A program made the translations under genes and the position numbers. Under the pieces are notes generated by a model. That model was not told the DNA's origin and did not search any database. It saw nothing but the letters and a program-made list of their open reading frames with translations. DNA of 64,000 nucleotides from Sphingobium chungbukense (GTDB lineage Bacteria > Pseudomonadota > Alphaproteobacteria > Sphingomonadales > Sphingomonadaceae): contig NZ_LBIC01000001.1 in assembly GCF_001005725.1 (NCBI RefSeq), positions 1,070,539-1,134,538 of the forward strand. The letters run 5' to 3'. Positions within the stretch are counted from its first letter, which is position 1. Each line of letters begins with the position of its first letter. Below are positions 1 through 9,348 of the stretch, piece by piece.

Positions 1-1109
1 GCGATGATCGCGACCAATATGGCGGTGACGGCGGTGATCCGGGCGGGGGTGCCGCGTTTCGAGATTTGGGCCAGCCTTTGCGGCAGGAAACCGTCGCGGG
101 CCATGACGAGGAAGATGCGGCTCTGGCCGTAGAGGAAGCCGAGCAGCACCGTCGGCAGGGCGATCACCGCCGCGATGGCGACGATTCGCGCCACCTGTCC
201 CTGGCCCATTTCGCGCAGGATCAGCGCGAGCGGCTCCGGGCTGTCGGCAAAGCGGGTGAAGGGCATGGCGCCGACCGCCGCCGCCGCTACCAGCACATAG
301 ATGAGTGTGCAGACGATCAGCGATCCGACGATGGCGATGGCGAGGTCCCGATCGGGGTTCTTCGCCTCTTCCGCCGCCGTGGAGATGGCGTCGAAGCCGT
401 AGAAGGCAAAGAAGATGATCGCCGCCGCCGCCATGACGCCGCGCTCGACTCCATCGGGGCCCATCGACTTGGCGAAGCCGAAGGGCATGAAGGGGTGGAG
501 ATTCTGTGCGTCGAAGGCAGGAAGGGCGATGGCGACGAACAGGCTCAAGGTCGCGATCTTGATGAGCACGAGCAGGCTGTTCAGCCGCGCGCTTTCATGG
601 GTGCCCAGCATCAGCAGCCCGGCGACCACGGCGATGATGAAGATGGCGGGCAGGTTGACGAGGCCGCCCAGTTCCGGCCCCCTCGTCAGCAGGTCTGGGA
701 AGCCCACCGAGGTCAGCAAAGGCGCGGCATAGCCGGACCAGCCCACCGCCACGGTCGACACCACCAGCGAATATTCGAGGATCAGGCTCCATCCGACGAT
801 CCAGGCGATGCCCTCGCCCAGCACGACATAGCTGTAGCTATAGGCGCTCCCGGCGGCGGGCATCATGGTCGAGAGTTCGGCATAGGCCAGCGCCGCGCAG
901 GCGCAGATGGCCCCTGCAATGGCGAAGGACAGCAGTACCGCAGGGCCGGCCCGGTCCGCGCCCACGCCGATCAGCGTCAATATGCCGGTGCCGACGATCG
1001 CGCCCACGCCCAGCGCCAGCAGGTGCGGCCAGGACAAGGTGCGCGCCAGCCTGTGCCCTTCATGGGCGGGCATCATCGCCTCCATCGGCTTGCGGCGCGT
1101 CCAGCTCAT
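1..1109 (-). CDS. APC-family amino acid permease (C-terminus beyond window)
   Basis: Reading the minus strand from an ATG at 1109 gives an uninterrupted frame of about 369 residues that runs off the left edge. It is strongly hydrophobic with repeated helices. The first, around residues 30-50, carries a GVGAIVGTGIL segment, the glycine-rich TM1 signature of amino acid-polyamine-organocation transporters. A later FFAFYGFDAISTAAEE segment matches the conserved TM6 region of the same superfamily. The product is therefore an inner-membrane amino acid uptake permease; the substrate cannot be told from sequence. The start is followed by a short polar cytoplasmic stretch typical of the family. It is divergent from the next gene, with 167 bp between them. 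Confidence 0.85.
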   Translation of the reverse strand, partial: MSWTRRKPMEAMMPAHEGHRLARTLSWPHLLALGVGAIVGTGILTLIGVGADRAGPAVLLSFAIAGAICACAALAYAELSTMMPAAGSAYSYSYVVLGEGIAWIVGWSLILEYSLVVSTVAVGWSGYAAPLLTSVGFPDLLTRGPELGGLVNLPAIFIIAVVAGLLMLGTHESARLNSLLVLIKIATLSLFVAIALPAFDAQNLHPFMPFGFAKSMGPDGVERGVMAAAAIIFFAFYGFDAISTAAEEAKNPDRDLAIAIVGSLIVCTLIYVLVAAAAVGAMPFTRFADSPEPLALILREMGQGQVARIVAIAAVIALPTVLLGFLYGQSRIFLVMARDGFLPQRLAQISKRGTPARITAVTAILVAII

Positions 1110-1276
1110 GTCTTTTCCCCTTTTGCGGGCACCATGCCGTTGATGGCGCGGCTGGCAAGAAAATTTTGTACAAATGTAAGGCAGTGGATCGCCGCCCCTC
1201 GCGACTCCCCTGATATTCTGTTACGGAGCCGCAAACAAAGGTCGCGACGGCATAAATTTAGGGGGGAGGGCGTCCC

Positions 1277-1996
1277 ATGGATGCTGCTGCGTCGACCGCC
1301 CCGGCATCGGCCCGGGACAACGGCTTTTATCTGGGAATGGCGGTTGCCATCGCGGCGACGGTGATCGGCGGTTTCGGCTCCTTCGCGTTGCGGGGGTTGG
1401 TCGATGTCTCGCGCGCGCCCTATTGGGTGCATGTGCACGCCGCGGTGTTCGTGAGCTGGACGCTGCTGTTCGTCACGCAGAATGCGCTGGCCCATCGCCA
1501 GTCGATCGCGCTGCATCGGCGATTGGGCTGGGTCGCGGTGGGGATGGCGACGGCGATGGTGCCGCTGGGCGCGTTCACCGCCGTCATGGCGGTGGCGCTG
1601 GATCGCGTGCCGCCTTTCTTCACGATGCCGATCTTCCTGGCCTTGAGCGCGTTGGAACTGATCGCCTTCGTCGCGCTGCTGACCGCCGCCGTCCGCCTGC
1701 GCCGCCGGACGGAATGGCACAAGAGGCTGATGCTCTGCACCATGATCTCGATCATCGGACCGGCTTTCGGGCGGATTCTGCCGATGCCGCTGCTGGGACC
1801 CTGGGCCGGACTTGCGGTGATGGGCGGGCAATTGCTGTTCGTGGCGGTGGCGATCGCCCATGATCTCGTGTCGCGCGGGCGGGTGCATCCGGCCTATGGT
1901 GTCGGTGCGGCAGTGATCCTGGCCGAAGGGCTGGCCGTGCCGGTGCTGGCCGCGACGCCGCCCTTCCTCTGGCTCGCTTCGGCTTTGGCGGGCTGA
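1277..1996 (+). CDS. Polytopic membrane protein of unknown function
   Basis: A 239-residue protein with about seven predicted membrane segments (near residues 18-38, 50-70, 84-104, 113-137, 150-170, 175-195 and 205-235). Four histidines (H52, H54, H73, H80) cluster around the second helix and the loop after it, in VHVHAAVF and ALAHR...LHRR contexts. That layout resembles small haem- or metal-binding membrane proteins, but no family was identified with certainty. The start ATG at 1277 follows a GGGGGGAGGG ribosome-binding stretch. It stands alone between the divergent permease and ffh, and a GC-rich hairpin follows it at 2112-2140. Confidence 0.75.
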   Translation: MDAAASTAPASARDNGFYLGMAVAIAATVIGGFGSFALRGLVDVSRAPYWVHVHAAVFVSWTLLFVTQNALAHRQSIALHRRLGWVAVGMATAMVPLGAFTAVMAVALDRVPPFFTMPIFLALSALELIAFVALLTAAVRLRRRTEWHKRLMLCTMISIIGPAFGRILPMPLLGPWAGLAVMGGQLLFVAVAIAHDLVSRGRVHPAYGVGAAVILAEGLAVPVLAATPPFLWLASALAG

Positions 1997-2111
1997 GTTT
2001 CGGTTGCGTCGGGCGCCCGCTTGCGTTAAGGGCGCCCCTGCAATCGGGCGGTCCGCCGCCTGATACCCTGACAGATCCATGGCGCCCAAGAGGGGCACCG
2101 GATGGACGCTG

Positions 2112-2140
2112 GCCGGCGAGGATTCGCCCGCCGGCGATTT
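2112..2140 (+). terminator. Possible weak intrinsic terminator
   Basis: A perfect 7-bp stem GCCGGCG/CGCCGGC with a 10-nt loop is followed by GATTTT. The U-run is short, so termination would be weak. It lies between the membrane-protein gene and ffh. Confidence 0.35.
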
Positions 2141-2197
2141 TGTCGTTTGGCGGGGTAAGCGCAGTTTTCCGGGCCTTTCGGCCCAAATGAGGTGATG

Positions 2198-3646
2198 ATG
2201 TTCGATTCGCTAAGCGATCGTCTCGGTGGGGTATTCGACAAGCTGCGTGGGCGCGGTGCGCTGACGGAGGACGATGTCCGCGCCGCGATGCGCGAGGTGC
2301 GAATCGCGCTGCTGGAGGCAGACGTCGCGCTTCCGGTGGTCCGCCAGTTCGTCGATCAGGCGACGGAGCGGGCGGTCGGCAGCGATGTGCTGCGGTCGGT
2401 CACGCCGGGGCAGATGGTCGTCAAGATCGTCTCGGATACGCTGACCGAGACGCTGGGTTCTGAATCCTCCGACCTGCTGATCGATGTCACCCCGCCCGCC
2501 GTCATCATGATGGTCGGCTTGCAGGGGTCGGGCAAGACCACCTCCACCGCCAAGATCGCCAAGCGTCTGAAGGAAAAAGAGCGCAAGAAGGTGTTGATGG
2601 CGTCGCTCGACGTCCAGCGCCCCGCCGCGCAGGAGCAGTTGGCGGTGCTGGGCACCCAGACCGATGTGGCGACGCTGCCCATCGTGCCGGGCCAGCAGCC
2701 GGTCGATATCGCCAGGCGGGCGTTGCAGGCCGCGAAGCTCCAGGGCTTCGACGTGGTGATGCTCGATACCGCGGGGCGCCTGCACGTCGACCAGGCGCTG
2801 ATGGACGAGATGAAGGCGGTGGCCGAAGTCTCCAACCCGGCGGAAATCCTGCTGGTGGTCGACTCGCTGACCGGTCAGGACGCGGTGAATGTCGCGACCA
2901 GCTTTACGGCGCAGGTTCCGCTGACCGGCGTGGTGCTGACCCGTATGGACGGCGATGCGCGCGGCGGTGCGGCGCTGTCGATGCGCGCGGTCACGGGGCG
3001 GCCGATCAAGTTCGCCGGCACGGGCGAAAAGCTCGATGCGATCGAGCCTTTCCATCCGGCCCGCGTGGCGCAGCGCATCCTGGGCATGGGCGACGTCGTC
3101 TCGCTGGTCGAGAAGGCCGCCGAGACGATCGACGCCGAGGAAGCCGACAAGCTCGCCAAGAAAATGGCCAAGGGTCAGTTCGACATGAACGACCTGCGCG
3201 CCCAATTGAACCAGATGCGCCGCATGGGTGGCCTTGGCGCGTTGGCGGGCATGCTGCCGGGCCTCAAGAAGGCGCAGGCGGCGATGGCGAACAGCGGCGC
3301 CAACGACAAGACGCTGATCCATCTCGATGCGATGATCGGGTCGATGACGCCCAAGGAGCGGGAGAAGCCCGCCCTGATCAACGCCAAGCGCAAGATCCGC
3401 ATCGCCAAGGGTTCGGGCACCACGGTGCAGGAAGTCAACCGTCTCCTGAAAATGCATCAGGAAATGGAAACGGCGATGAAGAAGATCCGCAAGATGGGCG
3501 GCCTCAAAGGGCTGGCCAAGATGTTCACGGGTGGCGGGCTCGACGGGATGCTGGGCGGTGGCGGTGCGCCGCCGCAGGGCTTGCCGGGGTTGGGCGGCAA
3601 TATGCCGAACCTGCCGCCCGGATTTCAGAATTTCATGAAGAAATAA
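2198..3646 (+). CDS. ffh: Signal recognition particle GTPase Ffh
   Basis: SRP54/Ffh binds the 4.5S RNA and signal sequences of nascent membrane proteins and delivers ribosomes to the FtsY receptor. From the third possible start (MFDSLSDRL) the protein is 482 residues, normal for bacterial Ffh. The N domain has the ALLEADV motif around residues 37-43. The G domain has the P-loop GLQGSGKTT at 107-115, then DTAGR and TRMDGDARGGA. A methionine-rich M domain follows, with MGGLGALAGMLPG and a glycine/methionine-rich tail. GTG and ATG codons at 2192 and 2195 precede the chosen ATG, but GAGG at 2189-2192 fits the ATG at 2198. It is the first gene of a ribosome/SRP operon with rpsP, rimM, trmD and rplS. 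Confidence 0.98.
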   Translation: MFDSLSDRLGGVFDKLRGRGALTEDDVRAAMREVRIALLEADVALPVVRQFVDQATERAVGSDVLRSVTPGQMVVKIVSDTLTETLGSESSDLLIDVTPPAVIMMVGLQGSGKTTSTAKIAKRLKEKERKKVLMASLDVQRPAAQEQLAVLGTQTDVATLPIVPGQQPVDIARRALQAAKLQGFDVVMLDTAGRLHVDQALMDEMKAVAEVSNPAEILLVVDSLTGQDAVNVATSFTAQVPLTGVVLTRMDGDARGGAALSMRAVTGRPIKFAGTGEKLDAIEPFHPARVAQRILGMGDVVSLVEKAAETIDAEEADKLAKKMAKGQFDMNDLRAQLNQMRRMGGLGALAGMLPGLKKAQAAMANSGANDKTLIHLDAMIGSMTPKEREKPALINAKRKIRIAKGSGTTVQEVNRLLKMHQEMETAMKKIRKMGGLKGLAKMFTGGGLDGMLGGGGAPPQGLPGLGGNMPNLPPGFQNFMKK

Positions 3647-3687
3647 GCGTTTTCAGTCATTTGGTTTAGAGTAGAAAGGCAAGTTCC

Positions 3688-4149
3688 ATGGCAACCTCCA
3701 TCCGTCTGTCGCGCGGCGGCTCCAAGAAGCGTCCCTATTATCGCATCGTCGTGGCCGACAGCCGCGCTCCGCGTGACGGCAAGTTCATCGAGCGTATCGG
3801 CAGCTACAACCCCGTCCTGCCCAAGGGCGACGAAAAGCGCGTCGTTCTGGACGTCGAGCGCGCGAAGCACTGGGTTGCCGCCGGTGCCCAGGCGACCGAC
3901 CGCGTGGCCCGCTTCCTCGACGCCGCGGGCGTGAAGGAACGCGCCGCCCGCAACAACCCGAAGAAGGCGGAGCCGGGTCAGAAGGCCAAGGACCGCGCCG
4001 AAGATCGCGCCGCCAAGGCCGCTGAAGCCGCCGAAGCCGCCGAAGCGGCCAAGGCTGCTGCTGCCGAGGCTGCTGCCGCGCCCGCCGAAGCGCCTGCCGA
4101 AGAAGCCGCTCCGGCTGAAGAAGCGGCCGCCGAGCAGGCCGAGGGCTGA
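3688..4149 (+). CDS. rpsP: 30S ribosomal protein S16
   Basis: Residues 1-80 are a standard S16 ([19 protein letters not shown], then the [10 protein letters not shown] motif), a small-subunit assembly protein. The protein is 153 residues, while most bacterial S16 proteins are 80-90. The remaining 70 residues form a low-complexity Lys/Ala/Glu tail rich in [12 protein letters not shown] repeats, probably helical and then acidic. Extended S16 tails are common in alphaproteobacteria, so this is an elongated version of a known trait. The gene lies 41 bp after ffh and 5 bp before rimM. Confidence 0.98.
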   Translation: MATSIRLSRGGSKKRPYYRIVVADSRAPRDGKFIERIGSYNPVLPKGDEKRVVLDVERAKHWVAAGAQATDRVARFLDAAGVKERAARNNPKKAEPGQKAKDRAEDRAAKAAEAAEAAEAAKAAAAEAAAAPAEAPAEEAAPAEEAAAEQAEG

Positions 4150-4154
4150 GTCCT

Positions 4155-4634
4155 TTGACCGACAAGCCCGTCACTCTCGCCGTCGTCATCGGTGCGCATG
4201 GGGTGGCGGGCGAAGTCCGTCTGAAGCTGTTCGGGGAGGGGGCGGAGACGCTCAAATCCTATGGCAGCTTCGATGCGGCGGGGCGCATGTTGACGTTGAA
4301 GTCGGTGCGCCCCGGCCCCAATGGCGCGGTCGCGCGCTTTGCCGAGATCGGCGATCGCACGGCGGCGGAAGGGCTGCGCGGGACGGAATTGACCGTGCCC
4401 CGCTCCGCCTTGCCCGCGCTGGGTGAGGGCGAATATTATCATGCCGACCTGATCGACCTGCCCTGCTTTTCCAGTGATGGCGAAGGGCTGGGTCATGTCG
4501 TCGCGGTCGAGAATTTTGGCGCGGGCGACATTATCGAGGTGGAGCGGCCCAATGGGAAGCGCTTCATGGCGCCGATGCATGCGGTCACGATCGCGGATGA
4601 GCGGGCGGTTATCGAGGCGGCTTTCGCAGCCTGA
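4155..4634 (+). CDS. rimM: Ribosome maturation factor RimM
   Basis: RimM assists 16S 3'-domain maturation and S19 assembly in the 30S subunit. The 159-residue protein has the N-terminal RimM beta-barrel (VVIGAHGVAGEVRLK near residues 10-24) and a C-terminal PRC-barrel (EYYHADLIDLPCF, then a VENFGAGDIIEV segment). The best start is TTG at 4155, five bases after the rpsP stop, because the family signature begins immediately after it. The position between rpsP and trmD is the conserved bacterial order. Confidence 0.97.
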   Translation: MTDKPVTLAVVIGAHGVAGEVRLKLFGEGAETLKSYGSFDAAGRMLTLKSVRPGPNGAVARFAEIGDRTAAEGLRGTELTVPRSALPALGEGEYYHADLIDLPCFSSDGEGLGHVVAVENFGAGDIIEVERPNGKRFMAPMHAVTIADERAVIEAAFAA

Positions 4635-4637
4635 CCG

Positions 4638-5369
4638 ATGAGCTTCGCCGCGCAGATCCTCACCCTCTATCCGGAGATGTTTCCGGGGCCGCTGGGCGTG
4701 TCGCTCGCCGGGCGGGCGCTGGCGGAGGGGAAATGGGTGTGCGATCCGATCCACATTCGCGACTTCGCCACCGATAAACATCGCACGGTCGACGATACCC
4801 CTGCTGGTGGCGGCGCGGGCATGGTGCTGCGCGCCGACATACTGGGCCTTGCCGTCGATCATGCGCTGGCACGGCGTCCGGACCTGCCCGTGCTTGCGAT
4901 GACGCCGCGCGGGGCGCCGGTCACGCAGGGTCGCATTCGCGCGCTCGCCGCCGGTCCCGGCGCCACCATCCTCTGCGGCCGGTTCGAGGGCTTTGACGAG
5001 CGGATTTTCGAGGCCCGCCCGGTCGAACAGATCAGCATGGGCGACATCATCCTTTCCGGCGGAGAGATGGGCGCGCTGATGCTGTTGGATGCTTGCATCC
5101 GCCTGCTTCCTGGGGTAATGGGCGCCGCTTCCAGTGGGGATGAAGAGAGCTTCGAAAGCGGCCTTCTCGAATATCCACATTATACCCGACCTGTTGAATG
5201 GGAAGGGCGCACGATCCCTGAAGTGTTGCGATCGGGGGATCATGCGAAGATCGCCGCCTGGCGGAAACAAAGGGCGGAGGACGATACACGGCTAAGGCGG
5301 CCGGACCTTTGGGAACGTCATATCGGCGTTCGGGACCAGTCGCCCTCTGGTGCGCAACGCGAAGAATAG
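4638..5369 (+). CDS. trmD: tRNA (guanine37-N1)-methyltransferase TrmD
   Basis: TrmD makes m1G37 in tRNAs reading CCN, CUN and CGG codons, using S-adenosylmethionine in a SPOUT (knotted) fold. The 243-residue protein has the expected N-terminal [10 protein letters not shown], the [13 protein letters not shown] loop, the [12 protein letters not shown] motif and the [20 protein letters not shown] knot. ATG at 4638 is three bases after the rimM stop, indicating translational coupling. The order rpsP-rimM-trmD-rplS is conserved across proteobacteria. Confidence 0.98.
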   Translation: MSFAAQILTLYPEMFPGPLGVSLAGRALAEGKWVCDPIHIRDFATDKHRTVDDTPAGGGAGMVLRADILGLAVDHALARRPDLPVLAMTPRGAPVTQGRIRALAAGPGATILCGRFEGFDERIFEARPVEQISMGDIILSGGEMGALMLLDACIRLLPGVMGAASSGDEESFESGLLEYPHYTRPVEWEGRTIPEVLRSGDHAKIAAWRKQRAEDDTRLRRPDLWERHIGVRDQSPSGAQREE

Positions 5370-5379
5370 GACCTGAGTC

Positions 5380-5748
5380 ATGAACTTGATCCAGCAGATC
5401 GAGGCCGAGAACATCGCGGCCCTCGCCAAGGATATTCCGGAATTCCGTCCGGGTGACACGCTGCGCGTCGGTGTGAAGGTCGTCGAAGGCGACCGCAGCC
5501 GCGTCCAGAACTATGAAGGTGTCTGCATCGCCCGTTCGAACAAGGGGATGGGCAGCAACTTCACCGTGCGCAAGATCAGCTTCGGTGAGGGTGTGGAGCG
5601 CGTCTTCCCGCTCTATTCGCCGAACATCGATTCGATCACCGTCGTCCGCAAGGGCGTGGTGCGTCGTGCGAAGCTCTATTATCTGCGCGGCCGTACCGGC
5701 AAGCGCGCTCGCATCGCCGAGCGCCGCGACGTGCGCGGCGAGGACTGA
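5380..5748 (+). CDS. rplS: 50S ribosomal protein L19
   Basis: L19 sits at the 30S/50S interface. The 122-residue protein has the typical [16 protein letters not shown] and [12 protein letters not shown] segments and an arginine/lysine-rich [15 protein letters not shown] tail. It is the last gene of the ffh operon, ten bases after trmD, and is followed by a strong intrinsic terminator at 5790-5819. Confidence 0.98.
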   Translation: MNLIQQIEAENIAALAKDIPEFRPGDTLRVGVKVVEGDRSRVQNYEGVCIARSNKGMGSNFTVRKISFGEGVERVFPLYSPNIDSITVVRKGVVRRAKLYYLRGRTGKRARIAERRDVRGED

Positions 5749-5789
5749 TCGCCCGTTCAACTGTTCTTGACAGTTGTATAAAAGATACA

Positions 5790-5819
5790 GGCGGCACCCC
5801 AATGGGGTGCCGCCTTTTT
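5790..5819 (+). terminator. Rho-independent terminator of the ffh-rplS operon
   Basis: An 11-bp perfect stem, GGCGGCACCCC paired with GGGGTGCCGCC around a 3-nt AAT loop, is followed at once by TTTTT. It lies 41 bp after the rplS stop. Confidence 0.95.
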
Positions 5820-6092
5820 CTTTGTTTTCCAATGATATGATCGAAATCGCTTCCTGATTGCGCCAGGTGCCTGAACCGGATTTTGCGCCAATAACAAAAT
5901 TCGTTTCTCATTGATGGCGGTTTTGTGTCAGCGTTCCGTTTCTAGACAATACTCAATATTTCCGACGACCAGACCAGTCGGTCTGGCGCGGGGGGAGTGT
6001 GTCTCGAAGATATTGAACGAAACTGGGACAATGAAAAAATAAAAGATCGGCCAGGAGAGGCTCTCTTCATAAGAAAGCAAGGGGGCTATTTC
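5820..6092. other. Intergenic region upstream of the TonB receptor
   Basis: This 273-bp gap has no convincing gene. It is relatively AT-rich between 5820 and 5980 and contains a short inverted motif, GACCAGACCAGTCGGTCTGG, around 5970. An in-frame GTG at 5997 would lengthen the receptor by 32 polar residues with no signal peptide, so it was not used. The region probably carries the receptor promoter. Confidence 0.4.
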
Positions 6093-8720
6093 ATGAATTA
6101 TAAGAGTTTCGTTTCCCGCACGGCCATGATTATTGCGCTGTCGTCTTCAGCCTCGGCCCTGGCCCAGACCAGCGATCCGCAGGCGGCTTCGGCTACTGAT
6201 GGCGCCGCGATCATCGTCACCGGTACGCGCATCACCGGGATGAGGGCGGCCGATAGTCCGGCACCAATCCAGCTTCTGAGCGCGGACACATTGCAGCGCA
6301 CGGGGTCGCCGGACCTGATGCAGAGCCTGGCGCAGCAGCTTCCCTCGGTTCAGGCGCAATCCTTCGGCGGCGACCTTCAGGCGCATAATTTGCAGATGAA
6401 GCTGCGCGGCCTCAGCCCGAACCACACGCTGATCCTGGTCAACGGCAAGCGCCGCCATGGTACCGCCAACGTCTCGGTAGCCGGCGGCCCCTATGGTGGC
6501 AGCGCGGCGCCGGACATCAGCTTCATCCTGCCCGAATCGATCGAGCGGGTCGAAGTGTTGCAGGACGGCGCGGCGGCGCAATATGGCACGGACGCGATCG
6601 CGGGCGTCATCAACTTCCTCCAGAAGAAGGCTGACCATGGCGGGTCGATCAACCTGACCGGCGGCGAATATTATGATCAGGGCGGCAAGACCTATGCGAT
6701 CGGCGGCAATATCGGCATGGCGCCCTTCGATGGCGCCTATCTGAACATCTCCGCGCAGAAGAAGCACAAGGGTTTCAGCTTCCGCGGCGACATCAATCCG
6801 CAGGCGATCCGGCTGTCCACCGCCTATCCCGCAATCAAGAATCTGCTGGGCTATCCCTATACCAACCGGATCATCGGCGATCCGCACATCGACCAGACGG
6901 TCGTGAACTACAATGCCGGCTATGAATTCGGCGATTATGAAATCTACAGCTTCGGCAGCTACGGCCACAAGAAGGCCGCCGCCTATGAAAACACCCGTCC
7001 GCCGACGACCGTCGTCAGCGCCAGCGGCGTGCCCTATTATGCCGGTGGCTTCCAGCCGCAGGAGCGCATCGACGAGACCGACTATTCGGTGACTGGCGGC
7101 TTCCGCGGCACGGTGGGCGACACGACCTTCGACCTGGCGTCCACCTATGGCAAGGATCTGGTCAAGGTCTATGTCTACCACTCGGCCAATGCCCAGCTTT
7201 ACGCCGATACCGGCTTCACGCCCCAAACCTTCCACAATGGCGATTTCTTCAACACCCAGTGGAGCAACACGCTCGACCTGACCCATGCGTTCGACGTGGG
7301 GCTGTCGGAGCCGGTCAACGTTGCCGCGGGCCTGGAATTCCGGCACGAAACCTATGGTATCCGCGCGGGCGATCCGGCCTCCTATTATGGCGGCGGCGCG
7401 CAGTCCTTCTTCGGCTACAGCCCCAATGACGCGGGCAAGTACAAGCGGGACAATTTCTCGCAATATCTGGACATCAGTCTGAAGCCCGTCGAAAACTGGC
7501 TGGTCGACGGCGCGGTGCGTCACGAACATTATAGCGATTTCGGCGACACGACGGTCTTCAAGCTGACCACCCGCTATGACTTTTCCGATGCCTTCGCGCT
7601 GCGTGGCACGGTCAGCACCGGCTTCCGCGCGCCGACCTTGGCGGAAGGCGGCTATTCGGGCCTGAACGTGGGTCCGGGCTTTATCGGCGGCGTGCTTCCG
7701 CCTGCTTCCGCTGCGGCGGGATCGCTGGGCTTCGGCGGTCTCAAGCCTGAAAAATCGACCAACTTCAGCCTAGGTACGGTCTTCAACCCAACGCGGAACT
7801 TCACCCTTACGCTCGACGCCTATCAGATCACGATCCGCAACCGCATCATGACCTCAACGGCCTTCTCGGGCTTCACCGGCAATCGTTGCCCGGCGGGCTA
7901 TGCCGGCAGCAATGCGGCGGCCTGTCTGCCCTTCAATGCCGACCAATATGCCATCTACAACCAGCTCGCGGTGCTGAGCGCGGTGAATGCGGCGCTGGGC
8001 GGCAGCAGCACGGTGACCGATTGGCGTACGGCGGATGCCATCCCGGCCTATGTGCTGTTCGCGGACAATGGCGTCGACCGCAATACCGAGGGCGGCGTGT
8101 CGGTGCAGAGCTTCGTCAACGGCGTGAAGATGCGGACCCGCGGCGTCGATCTGGTGGCGAGCTACCTCGCTGATCTGGGCGATCTGGGCAAGCTCGACCT
8201 GACCTTGACCGCCAACTACAACCAGAACAAGGTTCTGGGGATCAATCCGCTTCCTGCCGCGCTCTATTCCAGCACGGTCAATCCGGAGTTGACGCGCCTG
8301 ATCGACGCGTCGAGCGAGGTGGAACTGGAGCATAGCACGCCGCGCTTCCGGGGGACGTTCAACGCCTTCTGGACCTGGGGCAAGTTCACCGCCAACCTGC
8401 GCGAAAGCTATTATTCGCAGGTCTACACGCTGGAAAATGCGCGCAGCGGTCCGGATGCGGGCAATCTGATCAAGGTTCCGGTCAAGGAGGCGTTCCTCAC
8501 CGATCTTGAACTCGGCTATCAGATCGCGAAGCCGATCAAGATCTCCGTGGGCGCGAACAACCTGTTCAACAAATATCCGACCCAACGGTCCAAGGAGTTC
8601 ATCCGCAACACCGAATTGGCCAATATGGAACGCGGCTATTCGACGAGCAAATATCCGCTCATCTCGCCCTATGGCATCAATGGCGGCTATTATTATGCGC
8701 GTGTGAATGTGACCTTCTAA
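6093..8720 (+). CDS. TonB-dependent outer-membrane receptor
   Basis: This 875-residue outer-membrane transporter imports an unknown ligand using TonB/ExbBD energy. Residues 1-25 (ending ASALAQ) are a signal peptide, which fixes the start at the ATG at 6093. A plug domain follows (IIVTGTRITG near 50, then LRGLSPNHTLILVNGKRRH and IERVEVLQDGAAAQYGTDAIAGVINF), and after it a 22-strand-type barrel ending in VNVTF with terminal phenylalanine. The plug, with its RRHGTANVS segment, resembles receptors that sphingomonads use for nutrients such as carbohydrates or aromatic compounds; the substrate is not determinable. It is monocistronic and followed by a terminator at 8768-8800. Confidence 0.93.
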   Translation: MNYKSFVSRTAMIIALSSSASALAQTSDPQAASATDGAAIIVTGTRITGMRAADSPAPIQLLSADTLQRTGSPDLMQSLAQQLPSVQAQSFGGDLQAHNLQMKLRGLSPNHTLILVNGKRRHGTANVSVAGGPYGGSAAPDISFILPESIERVEVLQDGAAAQYGTDAIAGVINFLQKKADHGGSINLTGGEYYDQGGKTYAIGGNIGMAPFDGAYLNISAQKKHKGFSFRGDINPQAIRLSTAYPAIKNLLGYPYTNRIIGDPHIDQTVVNYNAGYEFGDYEIYSFGSYGHKKAAAYENTRPPTTVVSASGVPYYAGGFQPQERIDETDYSVTGGFRGTVGDTTFDLASTYGKDLVKVYVYHSANAQLYADTGFTPQTFHNGDFFNTQWSNTLDLTHAFDVGLSEPVNVAAGLEFRHETYGIRAGDPASYYGGGAQSFFGYSPNDAGKYKRDNFSQYLDISLKPVENWLVDGAVRHEHYSDFGDTTVFKLTTRYDFSDAFALRGTVSTGFRAPTLAEGGYSGLNVGPGFIGGVLPPASAAAGSLGFGGLKPEKSTNFSLGTVFNPTRNFTLTLDAYQITIRNRIMTSTAFSGFTGNRCPAGYAGSNAAACLPFNADQYAIYNQLAVLSAVNAALGGSSTVTDWRTADAIPAYVLFADNGVDRNTEGGVSVQSFVNGVKMRTRGVDLVASYLADLGDLGKLDLTLTANYNQNKVLGINPLPAALYSSTVNPELTRLIDASSEVELEHSTPRFRGTFNAFWTWGKFTANLRESYYSQVYTLENARSGPDAGNLIKVPVKEAFLTDLELGYQIAKPIKISVGANNLFNKYPTQRSKEFIRNTELANMERGYSTSKYPLISPYGINGGYYYARVNVTF

Positions 8721-8767
8721 GAATAGAGGGACGGGCCACTCGGCTCGGTCTCTTGTTCGACAGGGAA

Positions 8768-8800
8768 GGCGGCGATCGGCCTGGGCCGTCGCCGCCTTTT
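8768..8800 (+). terminator. Rho-independent terminator after the TonB receptor
   Basis: Outer stem GGCGGCGA/TCGCCGCC and inner stem CGGCC/GGCCG form a nearly continuous GC-rich hairpin, followed by TTTT. Confidence 0.85.
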
Positions 8801-8823
8801 CCTTTCTCCTGGTGCATCAGCCT

Positions 8824-9348
8824 ATGTCGCTCCTTCACCGTCTCGCCATTCCCGCCGATGAACCATCGCTTGTCCATGTGATGAGGCTGGCGATCGACGG
8901 GTTGCAGTCTGGTTTTCTGACGCCTGAGCAGGTGCGGGCGAGCCATGCTTTCATGGGGCTGGACAGCCGGTTGATCAGCGACGGCACTTATTTCGTGATC
9001 GAGGATCAGGGGCAGATCGCCGGTTGCGGCGGCTGGAGCCGGCGCGCGACGGCTTATGGCGGCAATCATAGTGCGGGCCGTGACGACCGGCTGCTCGATC
9101 CGGGGACAGAGGCGGCCAAGGTGCGGGCGATGTACACGCATCCCGACCATGTGAGGAAGGGCGTTGGCAGGCTGATCCTGTCACTCTGCGAACAGGCGGC
9201 GCGGATGGAGGGTTTCTCCGCGCTGGAACTGTCCGCCACCATGGCGGGCGTGCCGCTTTATCGCAGCTTCGGTTTCATCGATGTGCATGCGTTCGAGGAT
9301 AGCGGCGTGCCGCTGATCCTGATGCGCAAGCCTATTGCCGACTTGTGA
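8824..9348 (+). CDS. GNAT-family N-acetyltransferase
   Basis: A cytoplasmic acetyl-CoA-dependent N-acetyltransferase of about 174 residues. The acetyl-CoA pyrophosphate-binding signature of the GNAT fold is seen as VRKGVGRLI in the middle, preceded by the core strand AKVRAMYTHPDH and followed by LYRSFGF in the C-terminal half. The acceptor is unknown. A GTG at 8812 is an alternative start four codons upstream; the ATG at 8824 was preferred. The last 17 bases overlap the convergent MFS gene. Confidence 0.85.
   Translation: MSLLHRLAIPADEPSLVHVMRLAIDGLQSGFLTPEQVRASHAFMGLDSRLISDGTYFVIEDQGQIAGCGGWSRRATAYGGNHSAGRDDRLLDPGTEAAKVRAMYTHPDHVRKGVGRLILSLCEQAARMEGFSALELSATMAGVPLYRSFGFIDVHAFEDSGVPLILMRKPIADL

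Noticed and set aside
66..1364. Long open frame on the plus strand opposite the permease
   Set aside because: Composition is arginine/histidine-rich and lacks any domain; the minus strand carries a clear permease. It is a shadow of high-GC coding sequence.
1997..2197. Possible 4.5S RNA gene upstream of ffh
   Set aside because: The hairpin there lacks the GGUCAGGUCCGGAAGGAAGCAG-like core (checked in short pieces), so it is not the SRP RNA.
5997..6092. Extended N-terminus of the TonB receptor from a GTG at 5997
   Set aside because: It would put 32 charged residues before a clean signal peptide; the ATG at 6093 gives a normal start.
6147..7529. 460-codon frame opposite the TonB receptor
   Set aside because: Antisense shadow; repetitive valine/isoleucine/arginine composition and no recognisable fold.
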